DNA of 64,000 bases from Persicaria tinctoria (GCA_037127255.1 JBANSL010000004.1:49983702-50047701); one strand, 5' to 3'; numbered from the stretch's first letter, positions 26,304 through 37,867 are shown. The notes: generated by a model from the letters alone, not told the origin. Made by a program: numbers and translations.

Positions 26304-27125
26304 GATTCCGATGGGCTCGAGGGCAGCTTCGAATAGGCCTAGGAAAAGTTAAGGGTGAGTAAGGAAACGTTTTACGGATATTAGAATTGAAATCGAAAGG
26401 AACGACGTCCGACCTCGACGGAACAGGGGACGGAGAAACGAGAAATTCCGGCTTGCCTTGGCTCGGCTTGCCTGGGAGTTCTTCCTTCTTCTTCCACCTT
26501 CTGGAAAACAAAGGAATCTGCTACTCTAATGGAAACGATGAGGGAAGCTTGGTGAAGATGGCTCGGCCTTGGCTCGCAGAAACAGGGCAAAATGGCGCTC
26601 AGCTCCGACTTCGGTTTCGGGGGCGGCGAGATGAAAGAGGGTGAATGTGGTAGGTTCCAGGGTGGCTGCGTTTGTGGAGGTTATGGTTCAGTGATTTCGC
26701 AGATTGTGAAAGAGGGAGGAGGTGAGCAATGGTGGTGGTGGCTCCAAAAATAAGGGTATGTGTTTGTGGGCTTGTTAGATCTTATAATATAAGGAGAGAT
26801 GGGTGTGTTTATTGATGCCGATCAGGTCAAAGGGAGAGACAGTATGTTTGTCATTTTGCTAGTAAGGGAGTGTACAATTTTGAAAGAAAGGGATAAGATT
26901 TACCACAATTGTATAGGAGGGAGGAGGAAAGAAAGTGATTGTATTGCAAACTGGTCAAATGGGAGGGATGGAGACAAAGATTGAGGGGAAGAAGCAAATA
27001 GTAATGGTCCTAAACAATTTTGAAATATCCGGATTTTTATTTTATTTTATCTTATTATTTTTTTCGACTTAAATCCATTTATATTATTTATTGAAATTTA
27101 TTATTAAAAAATCCGGGCCTTTACA
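26304..27125 (-). repeat. LTR A3, right part
   Basis: It resumes array A's LTR after element B and ends ATCCGGGCCTTTACA. Compared with LTR A2 it lacks 27 bp, with an AGCT at the break in both (GGCAGCT|TCGAATAGG here, GGCAGCT...AAGAGCT|TCGAATAGG in A2), a small slippage-type deletion. That accounts for the full length difference (2749 against 2776 bp). Confidence 0.9.
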
Positions 27126-27130
27126 GTCCT

Positions 27131-27417
27131 ATGGAGGTAAGTCTATCAAGGGAGGCTACATCACTTGCGGGGAACTAAAGGTCAGAACTATGACCCCCGA
27201 GGAGTTAGAGAAGAGCGATATGGAAGCCCAAATGGAGAAGATCGTGACAATCTGGAACGAGCACACTGCAAATCCAATCGACGTCAACTCAGGTAACTCA
27301 ATATTGACTAACTTTTCTCCAGAATCTGTGCCAGGAACTAAGTATGGGGTCGACATCGAGTCAACTCACTCGACATCGACCAATCATCCTCACCTCCATC
27401 GACTGAGCCAACAGTAG
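27131..27417 (+). pseudogene. D1: post-protease linker region (continuation after array A)
   Basis: The frame GGYITCGELKVRTMTPEELE aligns with GYITCGQPKVRNMTPEELE of D2, so this is the direct continuation of the protease frame broken at 4680. Compared with D2 there is a small indel just after the junction that shifts the frame, and the frame stops at 27415-27417. It carries the first TCGA-type decamers. Nothing reverse-transcriptase-like lies here or further on. Confidence 0.75.
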
Positions 27418-27548
27418 ACACAAGCCACTCGATATCGAGTCAACAGACTCAACATCGAGTCATCAACATTGACTCTTCTCCTCCTGCATCGAGTGATCCA
27501 CCAGGCGCTACACTTGACTCGATATCGAGTGGTTCCTCTCGAAATCGA
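27350..27548. repeat. Paired TCGA-NN-TCGA decamers in the D1 interior
   Basis: Decamers start at 27350 and 27370, 27429 and 27449, 27519 and 27539, each pair 20 bp apart. Central dinucleotides are mainly CA and TA (TCGACATCGA, TCGATATCGA), the D1/E type. Confidence 0.8.
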
Positions 27549-27647
27549 CTGGATTTACAGAATGACGATAAAGGAGAGACGGTAAGCCAAGGTACGGATC
27601 TGTCTTCCCCTATTTCAATACATGATTTATCTATACAAGGAAGAGGT

Positions 27648-27884
27648 TTGCCTTGGTATGTGAGATTATGCAAGGTATCCAGAGACAACCCGAAGGATTA
27701 CAATGTAGGAGATAAGGTGTATGTCTCCAAGTCAAAGAATCATTGGTTCCCAAACAAATTCAAGGACAAAAAGATGGGCCCATTCACAGTGCATAAGATC
27801 CACTCCAGCGGAATGCAACTCAAAGACAAGAATGGAGTCCTCTTTGAGGCCCAAGTCATGTGGGCCCTACAGATGTCACCTTGA
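27648..27884 (+). pseudogene. D1: integrase C-terminal-like segment
   Basis: This 78-codon frame reads NVGDKVYVSKSKNHWFPNKF followed by GPFTVHKIHSSG and LKDKNG, the pattern at the C-terminus of gypsy integrases (…LFPGKL…GPF.V…). It is in a different frame from the 27131-27417 segment, so a frameshift separates them. The protease-to-tail distance is only a few hundred bases, so reverse transcriptase, RNase H and the integrase core are missing. D2 has the same arrangement, so this is a family trait rather than decay of one copy. Confidence 0.65.
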
Positions 27885-29049
27885 AGATCAAAAGAAGAAG
27901 TCGGCATAGCGACTATAAAATCTAGAGCTTGTAAGAAGACTATTAGTTTTTAGGGTTTTGAATATTTGGTTTTTGAACTTAATTGTTTTGCTTTGTTTTT
28001 GTTTATCTTTTCTAACAAAATTGCATGTGTGAAGAGGCTGTAGAAGGACTCGACATCGACCCAAGGAGTCGATATCGACTGGAGATGTCGAGTCAAGGAG
28101 AAGTTGTGGTCGACTCTAGACCATCCTGAAGTTTGGAATCACCAGAATTGAGTGAACCCAGTCCATATTGACTGGTTCACTCGATATTGACTCATCGTGC
28201 AGAAACTTTCAGCACCTAATTTCAAGATTCTGCACTTCTGTCTAGTAAGTTTCTTTCTTTACCCTTGTTTTTATACAGTGAGGACATTATAATCTTCAAC
28301 TATGAGGTGGGGGAAAAGCTTACTTATGATTTATTTATGAATATTTTTCAAATTGCTCTATACATGGTTACTTTGTATATGATTCTTTTATCTATATGCT
28401 TCATGTTTTCATCCAAAGTCTATTTTTATCACCCCCATTGAAATTTTTTTATTAGTGTCATGGAAGATTTGATAGAACTCGACGATGGAAAATTAGATTC
28501 ATTTGAGATATAGCATGAAATTGCCTAGTAAGGGGAAGTCACAATGAAATGCATATTTTTCTTTAAAACCATGAAATGAGGTAAAATTTGAAGTTGTTTT
28601 TGACATATGCATGATAAGAGGGCAGAGGACTTCATTTTCCATATGTTCTTACCTTATTCCTAGTCTTACCTATGCTATTATGCATCACAAGCCATATTGA
28701 GTCTTATTTCATATTTTGCTCCACATGTTCTAAATATTGCATATTTCTTTACCTTATTACCCATCCGGGAGTATATTAAGAAATTGATGTCATATTACAG
28801 AGATTATTATATGGTGTTATGTTGTTATCATTATTTTGGTGTCTGGCAGGAGAATGATTCATATTATGGAAAATTTAATGAGAGAAGAAAATCTGGTCAC
28901 CTCATGAGATAAATGTAGATCGACCCTGCTCGTTGAGATGTTAGTTCGGCGAGATGGGACACCAAAATGAGGAGTCTCAAGCCCTAAGTATCCAGGGTCA
29001 TTCATGACACTCATGTTTGCGACTCGCGAGAAGGCAATGTTGATGTTAG
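27885..29049 (+). other. D1 3' non-coding region, first part
   Basis: It corresponds to the D2 region 47598-49093 read on the other strand; both share the ACTCGCGAGAAGGCA neighbourhood just before the element C target site. It contains more TCGA-type decamers near 28050-28110. No genes are seen. Confidence 0.7.
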
Positions 29050-29054
29050 AAAGG

Positions 29055-29182
29055 TGACAGGAGGAAACTGTCGTTGTTCTTATCAAAGTATAACTCAAAC
29101 CTACAAACTAGTATAGTAAGCAAGTAAGAGGTCGATCCCACAGAGAATCAAGTATTCCTAAGGAATGTATATTTACCAATTA
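29055..29182 (-). repeat. Element C left LTR, first segment
   Basis: It starts TGACAGGAGGAAACTG, matching TGATAGGAGAAAACTG of the right LTR. It continues at 30296-31444 and 38331-38464. The three segments together match the right LTR, with a few base changes. Confidence 0.9.
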
Positions 29183-29506
29183 GGCCCCGTTTGGTATAAA
29201 TGCTGGAATTGGAATGGGAATCGGAATCGGAATGGAATAAGAAAATGGTAATGGCTCATTACTGGAGCTAGTTGTTTGGTATGCTGTCGGAATGAACCAT
29301 TCCTGAAATAATAATAATAATAATAAAACTAATACGGAGTACATATTAAATAATAAAATACTAAAAACAAAGAAATAAATAAAATAGTGATAAAAATTAT
29401 TATTGTAATATATAATTATAATAATAATAATAATAAAACTAATATATATTAAATAATAAAATACTAAAAATAAATAAAAAAAATAGTGATAAACATTATT
29501 ATTGTA

Positions 29507-29567
<61 letters not shown>

Positions 29568-30295
29568 TTAATATTAATATTAATATTAATAAGGCTACCC
29601 ACTAATTTTTTGTAAATAGTAATTGGATAATAATAATAAGGCTTCACATAAATAATAATAATAATAAATATATATATGAAATAATAAAATACTAATAAAA
29701 TAATAATATAAAAAGAATTATATTATTATTATTAAAAATAAAAATATAATATAATATATATTAAATAATTAAATATTGATAATAATAATAATAATAATAA
29801 TATAATTATAAATATAATAAAATATAATTAATAATAATACAAAATAATATATATATGTGAAATAATAAAATAAAAATAAAAATATAATATTAATAGAAAT
29901 ATATTATTATTATTATTAAAAATATAATATAATATATATATAATAAAATATTTATACATATAATAATATTAATAGAAATATATTATTTTTAAAAATTAAA
30001 AATATAATATAATATATATTAAATAATAAAGTATTGATAATAATAATAATAATAATAATAATATAAGTATAAATATAATAATAACAATAACAATAATAAT
30101 AATAAGCTATAAAATTGGGAATGGATGATTACCTAGTATTTTGATGGGGATGAGATGGGCTACAAAATTGGGAATTGAGGATTCCCGAGAATCATTACGA
30201 TTCCAAGTTTCTATCGTACCAAACACTTAAATCGGTAATCATCCATTACGATTCCCGGTTTTGATTCCCGGGAATGGATACCAAACAAGACCTTA
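29180..30295. mobile_element. Harbinger/Tourist-like element in LTR C, TSD TTA, AAT-expanded
   Basis: The element is 29183-30292, starting GGCCCCGTTTGGTAT and ending ATACCAAACAAGACC, an imperfect 15-bp inverted repeat. TTA flanks it at 29180-29182 and 30293-30295. Removing it restores the LTR sequence seen in the right copy. Most of its inside is an expanded AAT/ATA simple repeat (about 29296-30110). No transposase is visible. Confidence 0.9.
29296..30110. repeat. Imperfect AAT/TAT microsatellite block
   Basis: Long runs of AATAATAAT interrupted by TATATA and ATTATT tracts. A poly-isoleucine reading frame across it is an artefact of the repeat. Confidence 0.95.
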
Positions 30296-31444
30296 GTAGA
30301 AAAGAGGGGTTTTAGTTAATGAAAATAAGAAAATAAACTATAAACAAGTTAACAAAGATAATAATTGAGAAAATAGTTCCATCTATAAATATCCACTTTA
30401 GTTTGGTTGATTGATCATCGATTTTTCTTCAAGTTCTCTTTTCATCATATTATTGTTCATGTCTTGATCTTTTGTAAATTACTAGTCCTACGAGTCCTAG
30501 TAACCCTTACTAATTAGATAACCCTAACATGGTCAAGATTCAACCTAATAGTAGCATTAAGATTAAGGATTAACCAGGATACATGCAACACCAATCTACG
30601 AGTCAGCATTCAACATGTAATTGATTCTCTACACACATGTTTAGTGCTACGAGTCCTAAAAAGGCATGATTGCTACCATGGATTAAGGTTCGCTACGAGG
30701 AATCTACAAAATCCTAGCAATAATCTCAACTAGTTGTACGGACTAGAAGAATCAACAATATTCGCAAAAGAATCAATACGAATCAATATGAATAGAATAT
30801 GAATAGAAATATCACAACTTTATCAAACCAAAGCTTCAATCCATAGATGAAACGGAAGAGTTTAGCACTCCATGGCCATGGAGGCTCCTCTCTAGGGTTC
30901 TCTCAATTGATAATCTCCAAGTGCATAAACTAAGGAATTAGATCCTTAAAACAAACCCTAAAAACGGCCTTAAAAAGCCTCAAAAGAGTAGGCTAAATAA
31001 TAATTCTAAAAACCTAATTAAAGAGATAAAAAGCCCATTCAGCAGATTCGGCGTTTCTGCAGAGGCCGCGGGGCAGCCAACCCAGGCCGTGGGGCGGCCA
31101 GGCGATCAGCGAAATCCTTCGTGAGAGCTTTGGGCCACGGGGCGGCTTATACCGTTCACATCGATTTTTCCTCTTCGAATTTGGTCCCGATGTCCACACA
31201 AAAGTTGTAGATCTCGGAAACAGCTTTCTAACGCATGCTTATAATAGTCGATCGGACCATCGAGGCCTCCAGAAAGTGCGAAAAAAGTTCATCATGTCCG
31301 GCGCCAACTTCTGCGGACTTGTTCTTCACTTAGGCTCTCTAACTTCGATTCTGCTCCCGGGCTCTTCACTTTTCCTCCTCCTTTTCACTCTTCCTTCATC
31401 CACGAGCTTCCATATTCCTCGTCGGATCAACATATACCTGAAAT
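30296..31444 (-). repeat. Element C left LTR, second segment
   Basis: It matches 41418-42585 of the right LTR. It includes paired GC-rich motifs (GCCGCGGGGCAGCC at 31065 and GCCGTGGGGCGGCC at 31086, 21 bp apart) and a 67-bp block near 31220-31290 shared in inverted sense with LTR E. Confidence 0.9.
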
Positions 31445-32028
31445 TGTAACGACCCAAAAGTATGGATATCTAAATATGCCTCCATAAATCCACTTAGAGG
31501 ATTTATAAGGTTCGGATGATCTGGTTATTCGGGGAACGTTATAGAAGAGTTTTGAATTCTTCCATGATCTTTAGATCTTACCACCTAGTACGAGTTAGTT
31601 AGCTAAGTTATTTGTTTTTAGCAGAAGCAATGGTTTTCGAAACTGGGGATTTCAAACCCCTAGAAATGCGCGCGCCGGTTGGAGACGTTCACCTGTCCTA
31701 TGTACTATCATGTAAATGATTTTCAAGTCGGAAATATAAAGTGCGGAAATAACGTACATGAAAGTCGTCGCGGCATAGCCGGGTCAAAACCAAATCAAAG
31801 TAAGTGAGAAAGTAAAGAGTGCGTAAGTCATGCCTCACTCGCTCTAGTCGTCCCAAAAGATTTGTCCCGACAAACATCCACATAAGTAAGTCATATCGGG
31901 TAAGGGGTAGCTGAATCTAAAAACAAGAAATAAATCGGGGTCAATCATCGGAAATATGCACACTCAATGCCATATAAAGAGGCATACTTAAACTACATGA
32001 ATGTTAAAATGTAACACATAAGCAAGTG

Positions 32029-32065
<37 letters not shown>

Positions 32066-32066
32066 A
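32029..32066. repeat. (TA)n(TG)n microsatellite
   Basis: A TA run followed by TG repeats, directly left of element H. A further TA run lies between H and I (33852-33869) and one right of I (36409-36417). Confidence 0.9.
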
Positions 32067-32069
32067 TAG

Positions 32070-33852
32070 AGAGAATGGGTAACTTGTGCACACTCCTTAG
32101 AGTGTACTTTGTGCACAAATCTGAGCCTTTGATCGGAATGAAATGAATGAATAGGATTTCGCCACGTGTGTATAGTGATTTAAAAAAAAAATTAAAAACC
32201 AGTCCATAATGAAAGAATTGAGTGCGTGGGGCGCGTGTAGATTGGTGTGAAATAAAACCCTAAATCCCAATTTTTATCTTCTTCATCATCTGGAGATTGG
32301 ACCAGGCAGAGGCGGAGGCGAATCGCCTTGGCGTGCTAGGGTCGGCTTTCGTGGCGGTGCTAGGAGTGTAGCCGATGGTCTGGGTTCGAGGGGTAGTCGT
32401 ATTCCTTCAGTTGGTGCGAGGGTCGATCTTGAATCGGCGTCGGGGCAAGGCGGTGCGAGGGTTGATTCCGACTTCAGCACTGTCGCACGGTGGGGCTGCT
32501 TGCTCTGGGTCGCCGGCAGGGGCTGCTTGCTCTCGGGCTCGCTTGTTGTCGCCGACGGTGAACGGAGGTCCAACATCCCCACTGGAGCACCTCCTCCCCT
32601 CTCGATCAAAGAACAGGTTGAGTTAAGCCCTTTCCCTCTCTCTGTTCTCTTTTGTTTCCTTATTTCTACAGCGAAGATGCGAGATCAGGGGTTTCCAGGC
32701 GAAGGCGAGGATGGAAGTTGAGGGGGCGAAGATCGACGGCGGCAATCGAATCCAATTTGGAATGAAAGAAAGAAGGAGAAGGGGGTGGGGGGGGGGGGGT
32801 GGGGGGTGGGGTACGTAGGCGGGGGTGGGAGGGGGGGTAGGGGGGTGGGTACTGGGTGGTGGTTTGTGCGGCCACCGACGGTGGTTTATTTATCGAATTC
32901 AATTTGGAATGAAAGAAAGAAAGAGAAGGCGGGGGGTGGGGTAGGCGGGGTTGGGTGGTGCCGTGGTGGTTTGTGTAATTAGGGTATCGGAGGAATTTAG
33001 GCTGAAATTTTATTTTATAATTCTCGTATTATTCGGGGAAAAATATAGAATTATTTAGATATATGTGTCAAATGTAGTGTAGGGTTTTCGACCTACACAA
33101 TTTGATTTATTATTCGTCAATTTGATTCATTATTTGTCAGTTATTCAGACGAATGTGTCGATTTTTTGTTACTAGTAATAATGAGTTGATTAATTATTCA
33201 GTGAAATATGATTCATTATCGGTCATTATATGGAGTCTTCGGTTTGATGAACAACATCAAAAACATTCATTGCACGAGTATAATTACACAACTAAACATT
33301 ATTCGGTGAAAATTGAATCATTATTCGGTGAAATATGAAGTATTGTTTAGGGATTTGGGGCTTATTTTATCTGAAATTGATGAACAAATTAATGAAACAA
33401 AACATTATTCGGTAGTATGTGACAAATTATTCAGTGAAATTGGTAAATTTTGATCTGAACTGGATGGAAAAAGATAACATGACATTATTCGGTAATATTT
33501 CAAATTTTATTCGGTGGAATTTCCAATTTTTTTAAATAAACAAAATAGATGTATCACCCATAATAATTTATTTTTTTAGAAAACCACAAATAAATAAATA
33601 AGTAGCTAAAAAAATAAGGGAGCTATTGGTTACAACACGGGAGGATGATGAAACAAGGGTGGAGTGTTGGTACACGCGCATAACAAGAGAAAGTGGGCTG
33701 ATTTTTAATCACGGGACCCACATGAAATTACACCAAAATAAAAAGAAATCCCTTAAAATCCCTTTTAATCATGACCTTTCATTCTTTTCAATTAACGATC
33801 CAGATTTGTGCACAAGGTACACTATAAGAGGTGTGCACTCTGGAATCACTCC
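32070..33852. mobile_element. Element H: unclassified DNA element with about 45-bp inverted repeats, in TA repeat
   Basis: The left end reads GTGCACACTCCTTAGAGTG, then TTTGTGCACAAATCTGAG. The complement of the right end reads GTGCACACCTCTTATAGTG, then CTTGTGCACAAATCTGG. The match extends over about 45 bp with the outer tip less well conserved. Both ends abut TA-rich microsatellite, so a target duplication cannot be read. The interior has a GC-rich part (32285-32980) with no recognised domain. Confidence 0.7.
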
Positions 33853-34597
33853 ATATATATATATATATAGGTAAAGGTTCAAATGAAAATGGGGCTTAAG
33901 ATGAAAATCTTTCTTAAAGTGAAAATAATCTAATTTGGATGTAATTGGGCCTAATTTAAAGGTAAATGAGCCTAATTAAATGAGTAATGAATAAATGGGC
34001 CTAATTTTGGTTTAAATGGGCCTAATTTTATGAGTAAATGAGAAAATTGTTAAATGACCCTAATTATATGGTAAATTTCACACGCCCCCCCCCAAACTTT
34101 CCATTTATACGAATATTGCCGTTATTTCAATTACGAAAATTACAGATTTTAGCCCGTAATTTTTATTTGAAATAATCTTGTTAGGTGCAACTATAATACT
34201 AAAAAAATACAACAAGAATGTTACATTACAGTTTTTGTCTTTATTTTAAAAAGGAAAAAAGATGAGTTTACAAAATATAAAGTGAACAAATAATACAATA
34301 AATGTTAATATTAATAAATGTGCATTTTCATAATGTGTCATACCAAAAATTTTCTTTATGGACCGCTATTTTATGACAGTTTTGTACTTTAATGCAACAT
34401 GTGCCATTAAAAGCGTATTAGCTCAAAAAATGTTATAGTGATGTGCCCATGCACGAAGGTTCGAGTTCAAAATCCCGGATAAGCTATTTATGGTTGCTTT
34501 TTTTTGTGTTTCCGTTCATGAATAAGATTATAAAGTGCAATAATAAAATGATAATGTGCACAAATAAGATGATATAATGCATATATAACATTATATT

Positions 34598-34962
34598 GTG
34601 CAAATATAATTTTAAGTTGTGCAAATATAACACTATGTTTTGCAAATGTAACATTATATTGTGCATATCTAATAATATAATGTTACGTTGTGCACATATA
34701 ATATTATGTTGTGCGGATATAACATTATATTGTGCAAATATAACTTTAAGGTGTGCAAATATAACACTATGTTTTGCAAATGTAACATTATGTTGTGCAT
34801 ATCTAATAATATAATGTTACGTGGTGCACATATAATATAATGTTGTGCGAATATAACATTATATTGTGCAAAATATAACTTTAAGTTGTGCAAATATAAC
34901 ACTATGTTTTGCAAATGTAACATTATGTTGTGCATATCTAATAATAAAATTGTGCAAAAGTA
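34598..34962. repeat. 134-bp tandem repeat, about 2.7 copies, in element I
   Basis: Units start at 34598, 34732 and 34866 with GTGCAAATATAA or a close variant. Each unit is itself built of shorter TTGTGCAAATATAAC-like words. Confidence 0.9.
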
Positions 34963-35060
34963 GGATAAGATTGTGCAAAAGTAGGATACAATTGTGCATA
35001 ACTAAGATTATAATGTGCATGATTAACAATTTGCGATTGTTGCGCTCTTGTCTATTATGT

Positions 35061-35130
35061 AACCTATGTGGGATTTGAACCCACATCTTTGTGCAAACAC
35101 ACATTGCTCTACCAATTGAGCTAATAGGCT
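35061..35130 (-). tRNA. tRNA-like sequence (probably a tRNA pseudogene) in element I
   Basis: On the minus strand 70 nt can be folded as a tRNA. The acceptor stem pairs AGCCTAT with ATAGGTT, the D arm is GCTC-AATTGGTA-GAGC (box A region TAGCTCAATTGG), and the T arm is GTGGG-TTCAAAT-CCCAC (box B GGTTCAAATCC). The anticodon arm pairs only TGTG with CACA and has a six-base loop, TGTTTG, so no anticodon can be assigned. It lies between two tandem arrays. It may be a decayed tRNA gene or a pol III-type internal promoter. Confidence 0.6.
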
Positions 35131-35177
35131 AAATTATGATTTTCATGCTAAAATAGAAGAACCTAATCGACCTAAAG

Positions 35178-35813
35178 CATATCGCAACAAAATTCTAAAA
35201 TCCAATTAGCTCATTATTCACAACCAATTTGGCAATGCTATGAACATGAAATTAACTCCAAATTAACCCAACATCACAACCATATCATTAATTTCAATCA
35301 ATTTGGATGTTGGCAAAAAAATCCAAAATTCTAAAATATATCGCAATAAAATTCTAAAATCCAATTAGATCATGATCCATAAACAATTTGACAATGCTAT
35401 GAACATGAAATTAGCTCCAAATCAACCCAACAACACAACCATATCATCAATTTCAGTCAATTTTGTTTTTGGCAAAAAGCCCCAAATTCTAAAACATATC
35501 GCAATATAAAATTCTAAAATTCAATTAGCTCATGATCTATAAACAATTTGACAATGATATGAACATGAAATTAGCTCAAAATCAACCCAACAACACAACC
35601 ATATCATCAATTTCAATCAATTTGGCTTTTGGCAAAAAGCCCCAAATTATAAAACATATCGCAATATAAAATTCTAAAATCCAATTAGCTAATGATCTAT
35701 AAACAATTTGACAATGATATGAACATGAAATTAGCTCCAAATCAACCCAACAACACAACCATATAATCAATTTCAATCAATTTGGCTTTTGGCAAAAAGC
35801 CCCAAATTCCGCT
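35178..35813. repeat. Tandem repeat of about 160 bp, 4 copies, in element I
   Basis: Units start near 35178, 35337, 35495 and 35655, each with ATATCGCAA, ATTCTAAAAT and AACATGAAATTA words. Copies differ by scattered substitutions. Confidence 0.9.
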
Positions 35814-37867
35814 CCTAAATCAAACCCTAGGTTTTCAATCTCAACCTAAATCATTCAAACAATCTAAATAGTGGTAATAAACAAGTTTAGGGTTAGAAAT
35901 CATACCAAATTCGAGTGGAAACAAGGAGCAAAATCGGGATTTCGAAGGTATTTTGAGCCAAAAGCACCGATTAGCGTTGTTGGGGAAGATGGCTCGGTGT
36001 AGGCTCGGCTGGGCTCGAACCATGGGGGTTCCGGTCTCGGGGGGTGCGCCTGAGGGAGGGGGTTCGAGCAGGTGGGGGCTGGTGGCCGGAGGTGGCTCGT
36101 GGGTGGCATGGGAGGTCGATGAGAGAAGAAGCGACGTGGGGCTTCGACTGGGCTCGCCTGTGCAGCAGTTGGCTCGAACCAAGCCTAGTCAAGGCTCGGG
36201 GGTGCGCCCAGGGGTGGGCTCGAGCGCGGCCAGGCGCTGGTGGCCGGAGGTGGCTCGACGCAGGTGTGGGTGCGGCTCGACGCGGGTGTGGGTGCGACCT
36301 ACTTGCCTGAGTCCGAGAGCTGCTTCAACGCGGGTATGTTTTTTTTAACCCATTTTCACTTTAAGAGAAATTTTCATCTTAAGCCCCTTTTTCACTTTAA
36401 CCTCACCCTATATATATAAATGCGAAATAAACACACAAGGACCCGTATCATCATCATAATCATCATCATCATCACCATCATATCATAATATCTTATCAAA
36501 CGTACTCATCCTTCTCAAACGTACTCATCCTTCTCAAACATACTCATTCTTTCTCATCATAAGTCTTTCATCATTTCATTCGTGTTCCATCTAGTATAAG
36601 TCATTTATTCAGATTTTGACGGCCGCCCTACCATAGACACATAGCATACATATGAATTGTTGGATTTACTAAGTTCATCCTACGTCATTTTACTGGTTTA
36701 TATTCGTAAACATGTTACTAGGTCGCGTGATGCATGAAGACTCTCGATAAGACAAAGAGTATCACATAAATCCATCATGAGTAAGTTCAGGGGACTTACC
36801 TGGAGTTCGAAGAATAAGCAAGCAATAAAATGCGCAACCAATGATCCAATCAATGAGAGCCTAGTAATTTTATTAAGCTCTCATTAGGTGGTATTGTAAT
36901 GCATTGTGCCCAACCTAATAATCAACATACATCCATAAGAGGTTCACGATTCTATAGATTATGCACTTTGGTTAAGTGATCCGGACTTAACCAGTTATAA
37001 TCTATATCGTATTATCACATAATCGATTTTCTTCTTATCGGATCATAAGCCAAGTTATGGGTATACTTCATATTTATATTTTATATGCTCTAAGTTTCGG
37101 TTATGCCATCATATATTTAACCATATTCTTAGCATTCCCTTAACCAAGTTTTTTAATCGAGTCATTATAAATACTGGTTACTAAAATTATAATAACTCTT
37201 GATCCAACCGTTGGATCGCCCTAATTTCTAAAGGATAGTTAGATAACATTGCCATGAACATCATATTAAGATTTCAGCCTGATCAGATCGTTGGATTGGA
37301 AATAAAGTCCAAATTACAGAGGCACATATATCCATTTTGTTTCTTGATGTTTGCTACAAAACGCAACCAAAAACACATAGAGGCTCCACTTCCTAAGCCC
37401 TTTACAAGAACAAAAGATCTATTCCTAGAGAGAGGGAGGTTGATGAGGGATTACGTTCGAAGAATCCCACACAAACGACTCAAGAACACCCTCGGAAGTC
37501 TTTCGGAGCACCTTTCAAACACCTTGCCATTTTGCCCCCAAAATCCCAAAGCATGATTTAGATTCTTACTCAAAGTTGAAGAAAAGGAGTTATAAAACAT
37601 GTTGGAACTCAGTTTTGGAAGAAGGAAGGGTTCTTACCAGGAAATCAAGTCAAACACTCAAGATCCTTCAAAAACAGTTTTCTGCAGCTCCAAAGATGGA
37701 CAATTTGGGTTGGGAAAACAACCTTGGATTTTTGTGTTTGATATATGTATGAAAATCTGGGTTCAAGACGGATCCATGGCCACCAAGTTTGCTCAGTTTC
37801 GATGAGTATGGAGGGAGTTATGCTATTTCTTGTGAAGGCTGTCCAAAATGGACCTAAAATGGAGCAA

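Larger units (their letters stand above)
16687..26308 (-). mobile_element. Element B: young nested LARD-like LTR retrotransposon, TSD GATTC
   Basis: The element spans 16692-26303 with identical 5-bp duplications GATTC at 16687-16691 and 26304-26308. Both LTRs are exactly 2283 bp, and by eye differ at about five positions, all transitions, so insertion was recent compared with array A. The interior (18975-24020) has no gag or pol. Primer site, polypurine tract and TGTAAC..TTTACA ends are as in array A but the LTR sequence is clearly diverged, so it is a sister family. It would have to be mobilised by proteins of another element. Confidence 0.95.
4676..27130 (-). mobile_element. Array A: tandem LTR-internal-LTR-internal-LTR retrotransposon (LARD-like), TSD GTCCT
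   Basis: The whole unit 4681-27125 is flanked by GTCCT at 4676-4680 and 27126-27130, and the two flanks rejoin the D1 reading region. It holds three LTRs: A1 (4681-5973, partial), A2 (6476-9251) and A3 (14760-16691 plus 26309-27125, split by element B). Two internal regions lie between them: a 502-bp remnant (5974-6475) and 9252-14759. Ends are TGTAAC/TTTACA. The initiator-Met primer site and the polypurine tract both read on the minus strand. Outer TSDs around a three-LTR unit point to recombination after a single insertion. Terminal features resemble Tekay/Del chromoviruses, but no pol is visible. Confidence 0.85.
33870..36408. mobile_element. Element I: unclassified DNA element with about 55-bp inverted repeats, in TA repeat
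   Basis: The left end contains GGGGCTTAAGATGAAAAT and TCTTAAAGTGAAAAT. The complement of the right end (36353-36408) contains the same words at the same spacing, with a tip GGTGAGGTTAAAG against GGTAAAGGTTCAA. It is flanked by TATATATA on both sides and shares its left TA run with element H. The interior carries two tandem arrays and a tRNA-like sequence. There is no transposase. Confidence 0.75.

Noticed and set aside
29180..29647. 155-codon poly-isoleucine frame
   Set aside because: Translation of an AAT microsatellite.
32286..32980. Several frames in the GC-rich part of element H
   Set aside because: Low-complexity, overlapping on both strands, no domain.
35061..35130. Functional tRNA gene
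   Set aside because: The anticodon stem pairs only four bases and leaves a six-base loop, so no valid anticodon; kept as tRNA-like.
34598..35813. Tandem arrays considered as a CRISPR
   Set aside because: Units of 134 and about 160 bp are contiguous without unique spacers, and the window is plant DNA.
32070..36408. Elements H and I considered as Helitrons because of AT target DNA
   Set aside because: Both have long inverted terminal repeats, which Helitrons lack, and no CTRR end hairpin was seen.
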